Source: an uncultured Opitutales bacterium
GTDB lineage: Bacteria; Verrucomicrobiota; Verrucomicrobiia; Opitutales; Intestinicryptomonadaceae
Direction of reading: 5' to 3'
NCBI GenBank assembly: GCA_944389175.1
Contig: CALXLK010000007.1
Location: 62,001 to 126,000, forward strand
Length of the DNA: 64,000 nucleotides
Shown here piece by piece: positions 34,837-43,056 of this stretch (position 1 is the first letter of the stretch; each line of letters starts with the position of its first letter). The notes beneath the pieces are model-generated. The model had not been told where the DNA came from. It worked only from the letters and a program-made list of their open reading frames with translations, and searched no databases. The translations under genes were made by a program, and so were the position numbers.

Positions 34837-37009
34837 ATCTGTCGAATGTAACCTCAAGGGCGCTCTTTGCCGCGCTTTCCATGGTGCATGGCAGGTCGGT
34901 CTGCAGCCAGTCGCCGACGGCGTTTACGTTTTCAAAGGCTCCGATTATTTCACTTTGGCGGGGCCTGGCACTTTGCGTTTTTGGGTCGGCGCTTATGGTG
35001 GCCTGCCTAAATAGCGACGGGAGCACCTGCTGTGTTTCAAACTTTCCAAAGACCTTTCCCAGTTCCCGCTCTATGAAGTCTTTTGAAATCTCCCATCCCG
35101 CCCCGCCTATCTCGGCGTCGCTTATCGTTATTGAATAGAGCCGCTTTTGGGCGGAGGCGCCCAGTCTGCCGGTGAGGTCGAAGAGCCAATGAATGGGCGA
35201 ACCTATTATGCAGGCGTATTCGGAGGCTATGAGCTTTTTATCCGTCGTGAAATATGCGTTTGCTATGTCCGTAGTGCGCACGCTGCCAAGCTTTTCCGCA
35301 ATTGGAGAATTTTTGGGAAGCAGGCGCTCAGTCGCCTTTGCGGGCAGCGCCAGCAAAAGATAATCGAATGAATGGGCACCAGATTTCGAGGTGGTAATTT
35401 CAGCGGCGCGCGTTCCGTCAAAGGCTATATGTGAAAGACTGTCGCCAAAGTTGACGGATCCGCCGCAGGCTTTTACGTAGACTTCAAAATGTTCGTACGC
35501 GTCGGCTATCGGGCGCTTGGCAAGGTACAGAAGGCCGGCCTCGCGCCCCTTTAGCAGGCTTTTTCTGAGAGTGTCCGCCATTAGGCGGGCGTCGGCCTCT
35601 TCCGGTTTCGTATTGAGGGCCGAGACGCAAAATGGCAGCCAAAATGTTTTCACCGTTTGTTCGGGAATTTTTTTGCGCCGAAGCAGTTCCGCGGCCGTCT
35701 CGCCCTCTCGAGGCATCATTGCCGCCTTTATTTCAAGCAGCAGCGCCATATTGCGCGCCGAGGCAAACCCCTTTATCTTTGCATATGAGAGCACGGAGAG
35801 CGCCTTTGAAAAAAGGTTGCCTTTGGGATATTTTACGGTTGTTGAGGCTGAGTCGGCGGATACGAAGTCCATGCCGGATACCGGGCTAAAAATATCGTTC
35901 ATGTCCGCGCCGCAAAGGGCCATAGAGGCTCTGAGATTGTCGTAGCAGCCCATGGCCGCATGGGTCGCGTTGTCCAGCCGCGCGCCAAAGGCCGAAATTG
36001 TAGCAACCCTTCCGCCGCGCGAGCCGCGCGCTTCAAAGACGTCGACATCGTAGCCGTCAAGCAACAGCTTCAAAGCCGACGTCATGCCCGCTATGCCGGC
36101 TCCAACGACGGCGACTTTCCCGAAGCTCTTTCTCTCGCGGCTCGGCCGCTTTGAATACCTGATGGCTTTCATCGCGAGCCAAATTTTTTCCGGCTTGGAG
36201 ATTTTAACCGACTTTTCGGTGATGTTAAAGCCGCTTTCGCGAATGCGCTCGAGAATTTTTTCGTAGATTGCCCACATTATAAACGCAGGCGCGAGCGCGC
36301 GCCTGTCCTCTTCGGCAATGAGGCGCCGCGCCTTGTTAAAGAAGTGCTTGGCGCGAAAATACATCAGCTGAAAAAGCTTTTTGCAGTTGGGATTTGACGA
36401 CGGGTTGCGCAGGTCGCCATCCGTCACGCCGAAGTGGGCCATTTCGTCGGCGGGAATGTAGACTCTCGAGTGGCAGATAGCATCGCCTACGACGTCCCTG
36501 AGGATATTTGTAAACTGCAGGGCGTAGCCGAGCGCCTCGGCGAAGAGTTTTGTCTGCGGATTTTTGAACCCAAAAATGTATATCGAGGCAAGCCCGACAG
36601 CCGAGGCCACCCCGTAGCAATACTTGCGCACCTGTTCGTACGTTTGGAATTTTACCGCCTCGGTATCGGTTAGCACGCCGTCGATGATATCCTGTATGTA
36701 CTCTTGGGGGATATTTCTGCGCGCTATCATTTCCCGCATTTCTTTGGCCAATGCAGTCAGGTCTTCCCGGCCTTCGTAGAGCTTTTTTATCTCCTCCTTC
36801 CAGAGCAGAAGCTGGCGCCGCCGCTCCTCGACGGGGCGCGTCTCTTCGTCGGCGATGTCGTCCATGAGGCGGCAGAAGGCGTAGAAGGTTTCCATGTCTT
36901 TTGCGCGGTCTGCGTCCATGCAGAAAAACGCAAAGGCGAGGTTCGACTTGCGGCGCTCCTGCGCGTTGTGCGCGCTCTCCGATGTCTGACTTTCCAGATC
37001 CTGGCTCAT
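34802..37009 (-). CDS. HpnD-HpnE fusion: squalene-type synthase plus FAD desaturase/reductase
   Basis: 735 residues in two domains. The first (about 20-270) is a trans-isoprenyl diphosphate synthase of the HpnD type: Asp-rich motifs DDIADE (50-55) and NILRDVVGD (168-176), YCYGVASAVGL and CHSRVYIPADE. The second (about 297-735) is an FAD-dependent amine-oxidase-like protein of the HpnE/CrtI group: VAVVGAGIAGMTSALKL with GxGxxG (303-308), VFEARGSRGGRV, FDYLLLALPA, and the C-terminal VNAVGDWLQTDLPCTMESAAKSA that binds FAD. In HpnC/D/E pathways HpnD makes hydroxysqualene steps and HpnE reduces to squalene, so one chain would carry two successive enzymes. The start overlaps hpnC by ATGA. A C30 carotenoid desaturase is the main alternative for the second half. 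Confidence 0.85.
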   Translation of the reverse strand: MSQDLESQTSESAHNAQERRKSNLAFAFFCMDADRAKDMETFYAFCRLMDDIADEETRPVEERRRQLLLWKEEIKKLYEGREDLTALAKEMREMIARRNIPQEYIQDIIDGVLTDTEAVKFQTYEQVRKYCYGVASAVGLASIYIFGFKNPQTKLFAEALGYALQFTNILRDVVGDAICHSRVYIPADEMAHFGVTDGDLRNPSSNPNCKKLFQLMYFRAKHFFNKARRLIAEEDRRALAPAFIMWAIYEKILERIRESGFNITEKSVKISKPEKIWLAMKAIRYSKRPSRERKSFGKVAVVGAGIAGMTSALKLLLDGYDVDVFEARGSRGGRVATISAFGARLDNATHAAMGCYDNLRASMALCGADMNDIFSPVSGMDFVSADSASTTVKYPKGNLFSKALSVLSYAKIKGFASARNMALLLEIKAAMMPREGETAAELLRRKKIPEQTVKTFWLPFCVSALNTKPEEADARLMADTLRKSLLKGREAGLLYLAKRPIADAYEHFEVYVKACGGSVNFGDSLSHIAFDGTRAAEITTSKSGAHSFDYLLLALPAKATERLLPKNSPIAEKLGSVRTTDIANAYFTTDKKLIASEYACIIGSPIHWLFDLTGRLGASAQKRLYSITISDAEIGGAGWEISKDFIERELGKVFGKFETQQVLPSLFRQATISADPKTQSARPRQSEIIGAFENVNAVGDWLQTDLPCTMESAAKSALEVTFDRYEDTCRISQHV

Positions 37010-37860
37010 AGCAGCGATGTTATTAGGATTTTTACCTTGTCAAATTTCGATATTTTCGGGCGCCCCGCCAGAGTGTCGTAGTCTTGCGAGGCTATTTTTG
37101 AAAGTATGCAGCGCCCTCCGGCAATAGTCGCTCTTATCTCAAGCGAGAGCGGAAACGGCAGATATTTTGGCAGGCGCTCCCCCGCGGCAAAGAGTTTCTC
37201 CGTCCGCGCTACCTGAAATTTTACCACGTCCCTTACTGCCTTTGAGGCTTTGTCGGCAAAAAAGTCCGCCTCGGAAAGCCCGTTCCAATCGCTCATGGGA
37301 ATATATATGCGGTTCTTGAGCTTGTCGACTCTCATGTCCTGCCAAAAATTTGCAAGCTGCAGCGCGGTGCAGATGTTGTCGGACATCTCGAAAGACTCGG
37401 CGCTTCTGATTCCGTGCAGAATAAGCACAAGGCGCCCCACGGGATTGGCCGACCTCCTGCAGTAGTCGAGCAGTTCGGGAAAGTCGGCGTAGCGCTTCTT
37501 TACGACGTCCTGCTTGAATGCGCTGACAAGGTCAAAAAAAAGCTGCTTGGGTATGTCGAATTCCTTTATTGTAGAATCGCACGCGGTGAAAATCCAACGC
37601 CATTTATCCTCGCGCAGGCTGTCGGGCTTGTCGAGCTGCGATTCGAATTCTTCGAGGTTTGCAATTCTCGACGGGTCGTCTTCGGCTATGCTCTCGTGGT
37701 GCTCGTCGGCGATGTCGTCGGCCGTTCTGGCAAATGCGTACACCGCGGCGACATGCTTGCGAAGCCCCTTTGGCACCATTTTTGCCACGGGAAAATTTTC
37801 ATAGTGCGAATGTGCCAGTTCAAGGCATTTCTCGTAAGATTGTTCGATTGCGTCGCTCAT
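37006..37860 (-). CDS. hpnC: Squalene/hydroxysqualene synthase HpnC
   Basis: 284 residues. Squalene/phytoene synthase fold with Asp-rich motif TADDIADEHHES (about 46-57) and the second motif ANFWQDMRVDKLKNRIYIP (about 168-186); HYENFPVAKMVPKGLRKHVAAVYAFAR is the characteristic HpnC opening. In the three-enzyme route, HpnC converts presqualene diphosphate to hydroxysqualene. It is followed immediately by the HpnD-HpnE fusion (4-base overlap) and preceded by tsaD by 12 bases. Naming HpnC versus HpnD is based on the sequence flavour and gene order. Confidence 0.85.
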   Translation of the reverse strand: MSDAIEQSYEKCLELAHSHYENFPVAKMVPKGLRKHVAAVYAFARTADDIADEHHESIAEDDPSRIANLEEFESQLDKPDSLREDKWRWIFTACDSTIKEFDIPKQLFFDLVSAFKQDVVKKRYADFPELLDYCRRSANPVGRLVLILHGIRSAESFEMSDNICTALQLANFWQDMRVDKLKNRIYIPMSDWNGLSEADFFADKASKAVRDVVKFQVARTEKLFAAGERLPKYLPFPLSLEIRATIAGGRCILSKIASQDYDTLAGRPKISKFDKVKILITSLL

Positions 37861-37872
37861 TTTTTGTGCTTG

Positions 37873-38913
37873 TTATTGGATCGTCCACGCCGGGTTTACA
37901 CTTAGCGTGGCATTTTTTGCCTCCTGCAGGTGGTCGGGGCGCATGAAGGCCGCAAATGCTATCATGGCGGCGTTGTCGCCGCGGTACTGTTTTGGCGCTA
38001 TGAGAAATTTCGCCCCGGAGCGCCTCGCCATGCCTTCAAATGCCTCGGCAAATCTCGAATTGTTCGAAACGCCGCCGCTTATTCCAAGGCTCGCGTATTT
38101 GCCGCGCCTGGCAAAATATTCGGCGCGCAGCCTCAGCTGCTCTATCACCGCAAACTGGTACGAGGCGCATATGTCGGGCAGGCTCTCCTTCAGGCGCCCG
38201 GCATCGAGCTTCTCTATGTAGTAGCGCAGGCTCGTTTTCAATCCGGAAAAACTGAAATTCGGATCGTCCTCAATCTTGCGGTTTTTGCCACACGGGAAAA
38301 GATTCTTATCGACCCTGCCCGCGCGGGCGAGCCTTTCGAGAACCGGCGCCCCGGGATAGGCTATGCCCAGCAGTTTCGCGCCCTTGTCAAGCGCCTCTCC
38401 CGCCGCGTCGTCGATGGTCTCGGCGAGAACGCTAAGCTTCCCGTCAGTACATATCTCAAACAGCACGGTGTTTCCGCCGGATACCGTAAGCCCCAGATGC
38501 GGCAGCAGACCCTCGAATTCCGAGCGGAAATTTTCGGGATTTTGCGCGTGCACCTCTATGAATGGCGAATATGCGTGGCCGTCGAGGTGGTTGACGCCAA
38601 AAAGCGGCTTCTTTAGCATCATGGCAAGCGCGCTTGCCGCGGACACCCCCATCTCGAGGCAGTTCGGCAACCCGGGCCCGGACGTCGCCACTATCTCGTC
38701 GACGCCGTTTATATCGCATTCCTGTTTGGCGCGCCCTATCAGGGCGGGGAGCATTTTTAAATGTTGGGAGCTCGCCAAATCCGGAACCACGCCCCCGTAG
38801 AGTGCGTGCAGGTCTATCTGCGAGTGGATCAGCGATAGCTCGATGCCCTTGGCGGTGTCAAACACCGCCACCGCCGATTCGTCGCATGAGCTTTCTATCG
38901 ACAATATTTTCAT
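37873..38913 (-). CDS. tsaD: tRNA N6-adenosine threonylcarbamoyltransferase
   Basis: 346 residues. Makes t6A37 with TsaB and TsaE. The ASKHA-type opening is ILSIESSCDESAVAVFD, the metal motif is ALYGGVVPDLASSQHLKML and GVNHLDGHAYSPF holds the conserved histidines; TVSGGNTVLFEI, DDAAGEALDKGAKLLG and YPGAP are typical of Kae1/TsaD. YRGDNAAMIAFA replaces the usual CTDNAAMIA. The late GISGGVSNNSRF shows the usual Gly-rich phosphate loop. Its start overlaps the radC stop (ATGA). Confidence 0.95.
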   Translation of the reverse strand: MKILSIESSCDESAVAVFDTAKGIELSLIHSQIDLHALYGGVVPDLASSQHLKMLPALIGRAKQECDINGVDEIVATSGPGLPNCLEMGVSAASALAMMLKKPLFGVNHLDGHAYSPFIEVHAQNPENFRSEFEGLLPHLGLTVSGGNTVLFEICTDGKLSVLAETIDDAAGEALDKGAKLLGIAYPGAPVLERLARAGRVDKNLFPCGKNRKIEDDPNFSFSGLKTSLRYYIEKLDAGRLKESLPDICASYQFAVIEQLRLRAEYFARRGKYASLGISGGVSNNSRFAEAFEGMARRSGAKFLIAPKQYRGDNAAMIAFAAFMRPDHLQEAKNATLSVNPAWTIQ

Positions 38914-39731
38914 TGAAGGGAAATTCTCCTCCGCGGTTCGGCCGCGCCGCGCGAGGCGCGTTTCGATTGGGCGGGGCGCGCCTTTTGCGCGTTGGGCTGT
39001 TGGTCGTCTTCGTCGTAAAGGCAGTCGAAATGTCCGTCGCGCCTAAACGAGAAACAGGCCCCTTTGCCGACGATTACATGGTCTATAAAACTCAGTCCTA
39101 TCGGCCTGCAGGCATCGGATATGCGCGTTGTAAAACGCAGATCCTCCGACGACGGGCGGGGATCGCCGCTTGGATGGTTGTGGGCTATTGCAATGCTCGA
39201 GGCGCCGTTTCTTATGGCAACTTCTATTATCCTTCTGACGTCTATGTTTGCCGAATTTACCGAACCTTCGACCAGGCGTATCGACGAGTCTCCTATGATT
39301 TTTAGCTTCGTATCAAAGCATATCATCTCCAATACTTCGTTGCGCTCGGCCGCTATGCGGCTCTTGAAATAATCTATTAGCATCGATATTGTAGTTATCT
39401 CGCGCCCGCCACTTTCGAGGTTGTCGGAGAGGTATATGGGTATTATTTCCCGTATGAACTGCAGCATGTGCGCCGAAGTCTCCCCCATACCCTTTACGCT
39501 TTCGAGCTCCTCCGGGTGCGCGTCGAGTATGCCGCGCAGCGTGCGGAACTTTTCAATAAGACGCTTTGCAATCGGCTTTACATCTATGCGCGGAATAATG
39601 AGCGTAAGCAGCAGTTCGACAATTTCGTAGTCGGCAAGAGCCCTCATTCCGCCGACGCAATACCTCTGGCGGAGGCGTTGACGGTGTCCTTCGCGCATGT
39701 CTTTTTCGGGCTCTTTTTCACTCAAACTCAT
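38910..39731 (-). CDS. radC: RadC family JAB-domain protein
   Basis: 273 residues. N-terminal UPF0758 helix-hairpin-helix domain (MREGHRQRLRQRY, ADYEIVELLL, KGMGETSAHM) and C-terminal MPN/JAB metalloprotease-like domain with SIAIAHNHPSGDPRPSSEDL, the JAMM motif (HxH-x7-SxxD). The last about 30 residues are a basic tail (KARPAQSKRASRGAAEPRRR). RadC is often near DNA repair genes, but its enzymatic role is unsettled. Its start overlaps the thiD stop and its stop overlaps tsaD start, so it is inside a tightly joined operon. Confidence 0.93.
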   Translation of the reverse strand: MSLSEKEPEKDMREGHRQRLRQRYCVGGMRALADYEIVELLLTLIIPRIDVKPIAKRLIEKFRTLRGILDAHPEELESVKGMGETSAHMLQFIREIIPIYLSDNLESGGREITTISMLIDYFKSRIAAERNEVLEMICFDTKLKIIGDSSIRLVEGSVNSANIDVRRIIEVAIRNGASSIAIAHNHPSGDPRPSSEDLRFTTRISDACRPIGLSFIDHVIVGKGACFSFRRDGHFDCLYDEDDQQPNAQKARPAQSKRASRGAAEPRRRISLQ

Positions 39732-40516
39732 CTGCTGGGAAAGTGGTTTATGAAACTTCCTGACCCCACCCTAACAGGATTTTCCATGCCCGCAAGAATA
39801 TAGTTGCGTGCCCGCTCCACGGCGCGCTCAAGGCCGTTTCCAAGCGCCAGAAAGGCGGTTATGGCCGCGCTTAGGGTGCAACCGCTTCCGTGGGTGTTTA
39901 CGCCGTCTACGCGCCGGCTTTTCCACGTCCTTGTCGGGCCGCCGCGCACGGCCAGAACATCGATTATTTCAGTGCCCGGCAAATGCCCGCCCTTCAGCAA
40001 AACCGATGTGCCAAATTTTTTCGAAAGAGAGCGCGCGGCGCTATCCATGTTTGTTATCTCTTCCCCTAGAATAAATTCGGCCTCGCCGAGATTGGGCGTT
40101 ATGAGCGCCGCTTCGGGGAGGAGCTTTGCAGTCAGCGCCTCGACGGCGTCGTCTCTTAGAAGCTTTGCCCCGCTTGTTGAAATCATCACTGGATCCGCAA
40201 CGAGTGTGCATTTTTGGCCTTTGAGCGCGTTCGCGGCGGTCTCTATGAGTTGGGCGTTAAATAACATTCCCGTCTTCGCGGCTCGGGGCGCGTAGAAACT
40301 AAATACAGCTTTAATTTGGGCTTCAAAGACTTCTGGCGAAACGGGCTCTATTGCCGAAATTCCGTTCGGGTTTTGCGCCGTAAGCGCGGCTATTGCCGAC
40401 GTGGCGTAGACGCCGTTTGCCGCAAAGGTAAGCATATCGGCTTGAACGCCCGCGCCGGCGCCGCTGTCGCTGCCTGCCATTGTCAGCGCGCATGGAATTT
40501 TTCCCGAAAATTTCAT
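39728..40516 (-). CDS. thiD: Hydroxymethylpyrimidine/phosphomethylpyrimidine kinase
   Basis: 262 residues from MKFSGKIPCALTMAGSD (40516); a longer frame upstream is ignored. Ribokinase fold: SGAGAGVQADMLTFAANGVYATSAIAALTAQNP (pyrimidine site), LITPNLGEAEFILG, VLLKGGH and the anion hole DGVNTHGSGCTLSAAI. Phosphorylates HMP to HMP-PP for thiamin diphosphate synthesis. No TPP riboswitch is visible in the 81 bases between it and the divergent rarA gene. It is the first gene of the minus-strand operon leading to the squalene genes. Confidence 0.93.
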   Translation of the reverse strand: MKFSGKIPCALTMAGSDSGAGAGVQADMLTFAANGVYATSAIAALTAQNPNGISAIEPVSPEVFEAQIKAVFSFYAPRAAKTGMLFNAQLIETAANALKGQKCTLVADPVMISTSGAKLLRDDAVEALTAKLLPEAALITPNLGEAEFILGEEITNMDSAARSLSKKFGTSVLLKGGHLPGTEIIDVLAVRGGPTRTWKSRRVDGVNTHGSGCTLSAAITAFLALGNGLERAVERARNYILAGMENPVRVGSGSFINHFPSR

Positions 40517-40597
40517 TGTCGAAGCTAAAATTAGCCAATAGATTGCATTATTTGACAAAACTTTCAAGAAATGCTTTAATTTTTCGACTTAAAAAAT

Positions 40598-41953
40598 ATG
40601 GACGCTGACGGCGAATTGAACCTATTTCCGGAGCGGGGCGGCGGTGACGGCGGCTCCGAGAGCGCCGGTGTTTCAATGACGGCGCCCCTGGCTGTGAGAA
40701 TGCGCCCGAGAAGCCTTTCCGAGGTTGTCGGCCACGAGCATATTCTCGCCCCGGGCTGTTTGTTGCCGCGCCTTATTCAGACCGACAGTTTCGGATCCCT
40801 GCTTTTTTACGGCCCGCCCGGTTGCGGAAAAACTACTCTCGCCGAGGTTATAGCCCACCAGACTAAGTCGAGGTTTGTCAAGATTAACGCCGTTCTTTCA
40901 AATGTTGCGCAGCTGCGCGACGAGCTCGCCTATGCGCGCCGTCGAAAGGACTCGCGCACGATATTGTTTATCGACGAAATCCACCGTTTCAACAAGGCCC
41001 AGCAAGACTTGCTCCTGCCCGACGTCGAGGACGGCAATGTGCGGCTGATCGGGGCCACGACGCAAAATCCTGGTTTCTACATAAACGCGCCGCTGCTTTC
41101 GCGAAGCCACCTCTTCAGGCTGGAGCCGCTTTCCTCTGATGATATTCTAAAGGTTTTGCGCAGGGCTCTCGAGGACACCCAGCGGGGCTTGGGCAATTTT
41201 AACTGCAAAGCTTCCGACGAAGTATTAAAGGCGCTTGCCGGCATCTGCGACGGCGATATGCGCCGCGCGCTAAACGCTCTTGAGACCATGGTCTTGGCCG
41301 CGGGAGGCAATTCCGAACTTACCGAGGAAGACGTAAAGGTATTTGCCAAGGAGAGGCGCGTGCGCTACGACGCCGACGAGGACGAGCATTACAACACAAT
41401 TTCCGCGTTCATAAAAAGCATACGCGGCTGCGATCCCGACGCGGCAATGTATTGGTTGGCGAAGATGCTCTCAGGCGGGGAGGATCCGCGCTTCATAGCG
41501 CGCCGGCTGGTGATTTTGGCAAGCGAAGACGTCGGTCTTGCCGATTCGCGGGGGCTTCTCGTGGCGAACGCGGCATTCGATGCGGTTGAGCGCGTGGGGT
41601 TGCCCGAATGCGAACTAAACCTAGCCCACGCGGTAATATTTTTGGCGACGGCGCCGAAAAGCAATTCGGCGACAATGGCTCTCGCCAGGGCAAAAGAGAT
41701 AGTCTCAAAAGAGGAAATCCGTCCGGTGCCTATGCATCTTAGAGATTCCCACACGTCGTTAAACCGAAAGCTTGGAAACGGGCAGGGCTACATCTACAAC
41801 CACGAATGCCCGAACCACATAAGCGGGCAGGAATACATGGAAAAACCCGTCTGCATATACAAACCGACCAATTACGGGAACGAGCGTCTCGTGGCGGAGC
41901 GCCTGGCGTTTTATAAAAAGATAAAAAAGGAAATTCAAAATGGACAAAAATAA
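40598..41953 (+). CDS. rarA: Replication-associated recombination protein A (AAA+ ATPase)
   Basis: 451 residues. Acts at stalled replication forks. After a 30-residue Gly-rich extension, [18 protein letters not shown] opens the core; Walker [19 protein letters not shown] at about 71, Walker [22 protein letters not shown], sensor [10 protein letters not shown], then [12 protein letters not shown] and the C-terminal RarA-specific part ([38 protein letters not shown]). Overlaps the next gene by 14 bases. Confidence 0.95.
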   Translation: MDADGELNLFPERGGGDGGSESAGVSMTAPLAVRMRPRSLSEVVGHEHILAPGCLLPRLIQTDSFGSLLFYGPPGCGKTTLAEVIAHQTKSRFVKINAVLSNVAQLRDELAYARRRKDSRTILFIDEIHRFNKAQQDLLLPDVEDGNVRLIGATTQNPGFYINAPLLSRSHLFRLEPLSSDDILKVLRRALEDTQRGLGNFNCKASDEVLKALAGICDGDMRRALNALETMVLAAGGNSELTEEDVKVFAKERRVRYDADEDEHYNTISAFIKSIRGCDPDAAMYWLAKMLSGGEDPRFIARRLVILASEDVGLADSRGLLVANAAFDAVERVGLPECELNLAHAVIFLATAPKSNSATMALARAKEIVSKEEIRPVPMHLRDSHTSLNRKLGNGQGYIYNHECPNHISGQEYMEKPVCIYKPTNYGNERLVAERLAFYKKIKKEIQNGQK

Positions 41954-42422
41954 CGCGGAACGTTCAGGTGCGCGGGTGAGGATTACGCGCCGCATAGACC
42001 TTAAGTTTTGGAAAAGCTGCGGTCTGATAGCTTTGGGGCTGCTCATAGCCGGCGCTACGTCGTCGGGGATAAGCTTTTCAAACGTGTTTTATTTCTTCCT
42101 GTTGGTATTTTTGGTCTGGCTTTTGAACTGCCTTATACGGCCTATTCTGGTTGTGTTTGCGCTGCCTTTTATAGTTTTGACTATGGGGGTGGGCATGCTG
42201 TTTATAAACGCCATAATAATCTATCTTGCGGCCAAGCTGATACCGGAGGGCATAACGGTATCCTCGTATTGGGCGGCGCTTTGGGCGTCGTTTTGGGTGT
42301 CGTTTTTGTGGTGGGCGCTCGAGATGTTTAGGGCCGAGCGCATTGCCACGTTTAAATTTCGCGGCCGCGCAAGCCGCGAAGAGGATCAACAAAAAAAGGA
42401 TGACGATGTTATCGACATTTAA
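41940..42422 (+). CDS. Phage-holin-4-like (PF04020) membrane protein
   Basis: 160 residues. Four hydrophobic segments (about 28-120) with the family pattern SCGLIALGLLIAGATS, LVWLLNCLIRPILVVFALPFIVLTMGVGMLFINAIIIYLAAKLIPE and a Trp-rich fourth helix. The first 25 residues are basic; the tail is charged (SREEDQQKKDDD). Members are common in bacterial chromosomes and are not usually phage lysis genes despite the name. Its start overlaps the end of rarA by 14 bases and its end overlaps the next gene by 17, so it is translationally linked to both. Function unknown. Confidence 0.75.
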   Translation: MDKNNAERSGARVRITRRIDLKFWKSCGLIALGLLIAGATSSGISFSNVFYFFLLVFLVWLLNCLIRPILVVFALPFIVLTMGVGMLFINAIIIYLAAKLIPEGITVSSYWAALWASFWVSFLWWALEMFRAERIATFKFRGRASREEDQQKKDDDVIDI

Positions 42423-43053
42423 AAAAATTTTTGTAAGCGCGCTGTTGTTTGCCGCCGCGTGCGCGTGCGGCGAACCGATTTCGCTTTTTGACAAGACTTC
42501 CATTGCCGAGGCGTTTTTTACGCCCGAGCAGATTCTAAAGGCCTATGTCGGCAAGTGGAGCGGCAGGCAGGTAGTCAGGGTAGGGGAAAATTCGGCGACC
42601 GGCAGGATAGAGGTTACATACACCGTGGATGCCGATTCGCCCGATCTGCGCCTCATAGGCGTGGGCCGAATAACCTCCGACAGCGGCGATTCCGTTCCGA
42701 CGACCTCATACATGTACATAGAGAACGGCCAGGCGATTCTTCAGATGCGCAACGAGCAGGGGCAGAGCTTTTACTACAAGGGCTACCCCCAGATGTCGAG
42801 CGTCATCTGGATGCCAATTTACGACTTTTTCCTGTTCGACTTTCAACAGGACTACTTTTATTCCGAGAACGGCAAGCGCTTTATGACGGCCGACGGCAAG
42901 CGCAATCTGGAGTACAGGGGAAAATGGATAATGGTAAGCATTTTCTCAAGTTTTGAATATGTCAGGCAGACATATCCCATAGGCAGTGTCAAGTCGTCGA
43001 TAAAGCGCGATGTAAAGCCGAAGATTGAAAGCGGCGTTCAGTTTGGCGATTAA
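42406..43053 (+). CDS. Small exported protein of unknown function
   Basis: 215 residues from ATG 42406, with AAAGGA five bases upstream. A signal peptide (MLSTFKKIFVSALLFAAACACGEP) may be cut after CACGE or processed as a weak lipoprotein. The mature part is a predicted beta-rich domain: ILKAYVGKWSGRQVVRVGENSATGRIEVTYTV, LRLIGVGRITSDSGDSVP, then a Tyr/Phe-rich YDFFLFDFQQDYFYSENGKRF. This is reminiscent of a lipocalin or DUF1579-like calyx binding small lipophilic ligands. It has no clear neighbours of the same role: rarA and holin-like upstream, hrpB 3 bases downstream. Confidence 0.6.
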   Translation: MLSTFKKIFVSALLFAAACACGEPISLFDKTSIAEAFFTPEQILKAYVGKWSGRQVVRVGENSATGRIEVTYTVDADSPDLRLIGVGRITSDSGDSVPTTSYMYIENGQAILQMRNEQGQSFYYKGYPQMSSVIWMPIYDFFLFDFQQDYFYSENGKRFMTADGKRNLEYRGKWIMVSIFSSFEYVRQTYPIGSVKSSIKRDVKPKIESGVQFGD

Positions 43054-43056
43054 TCC

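Noticed and set aside
41940-42422. Holin-like gene as evidence for a prophage
   Set aside because: PF04020 proteins are common chromosomal membrane proteins; no other phage gene lies nearby.
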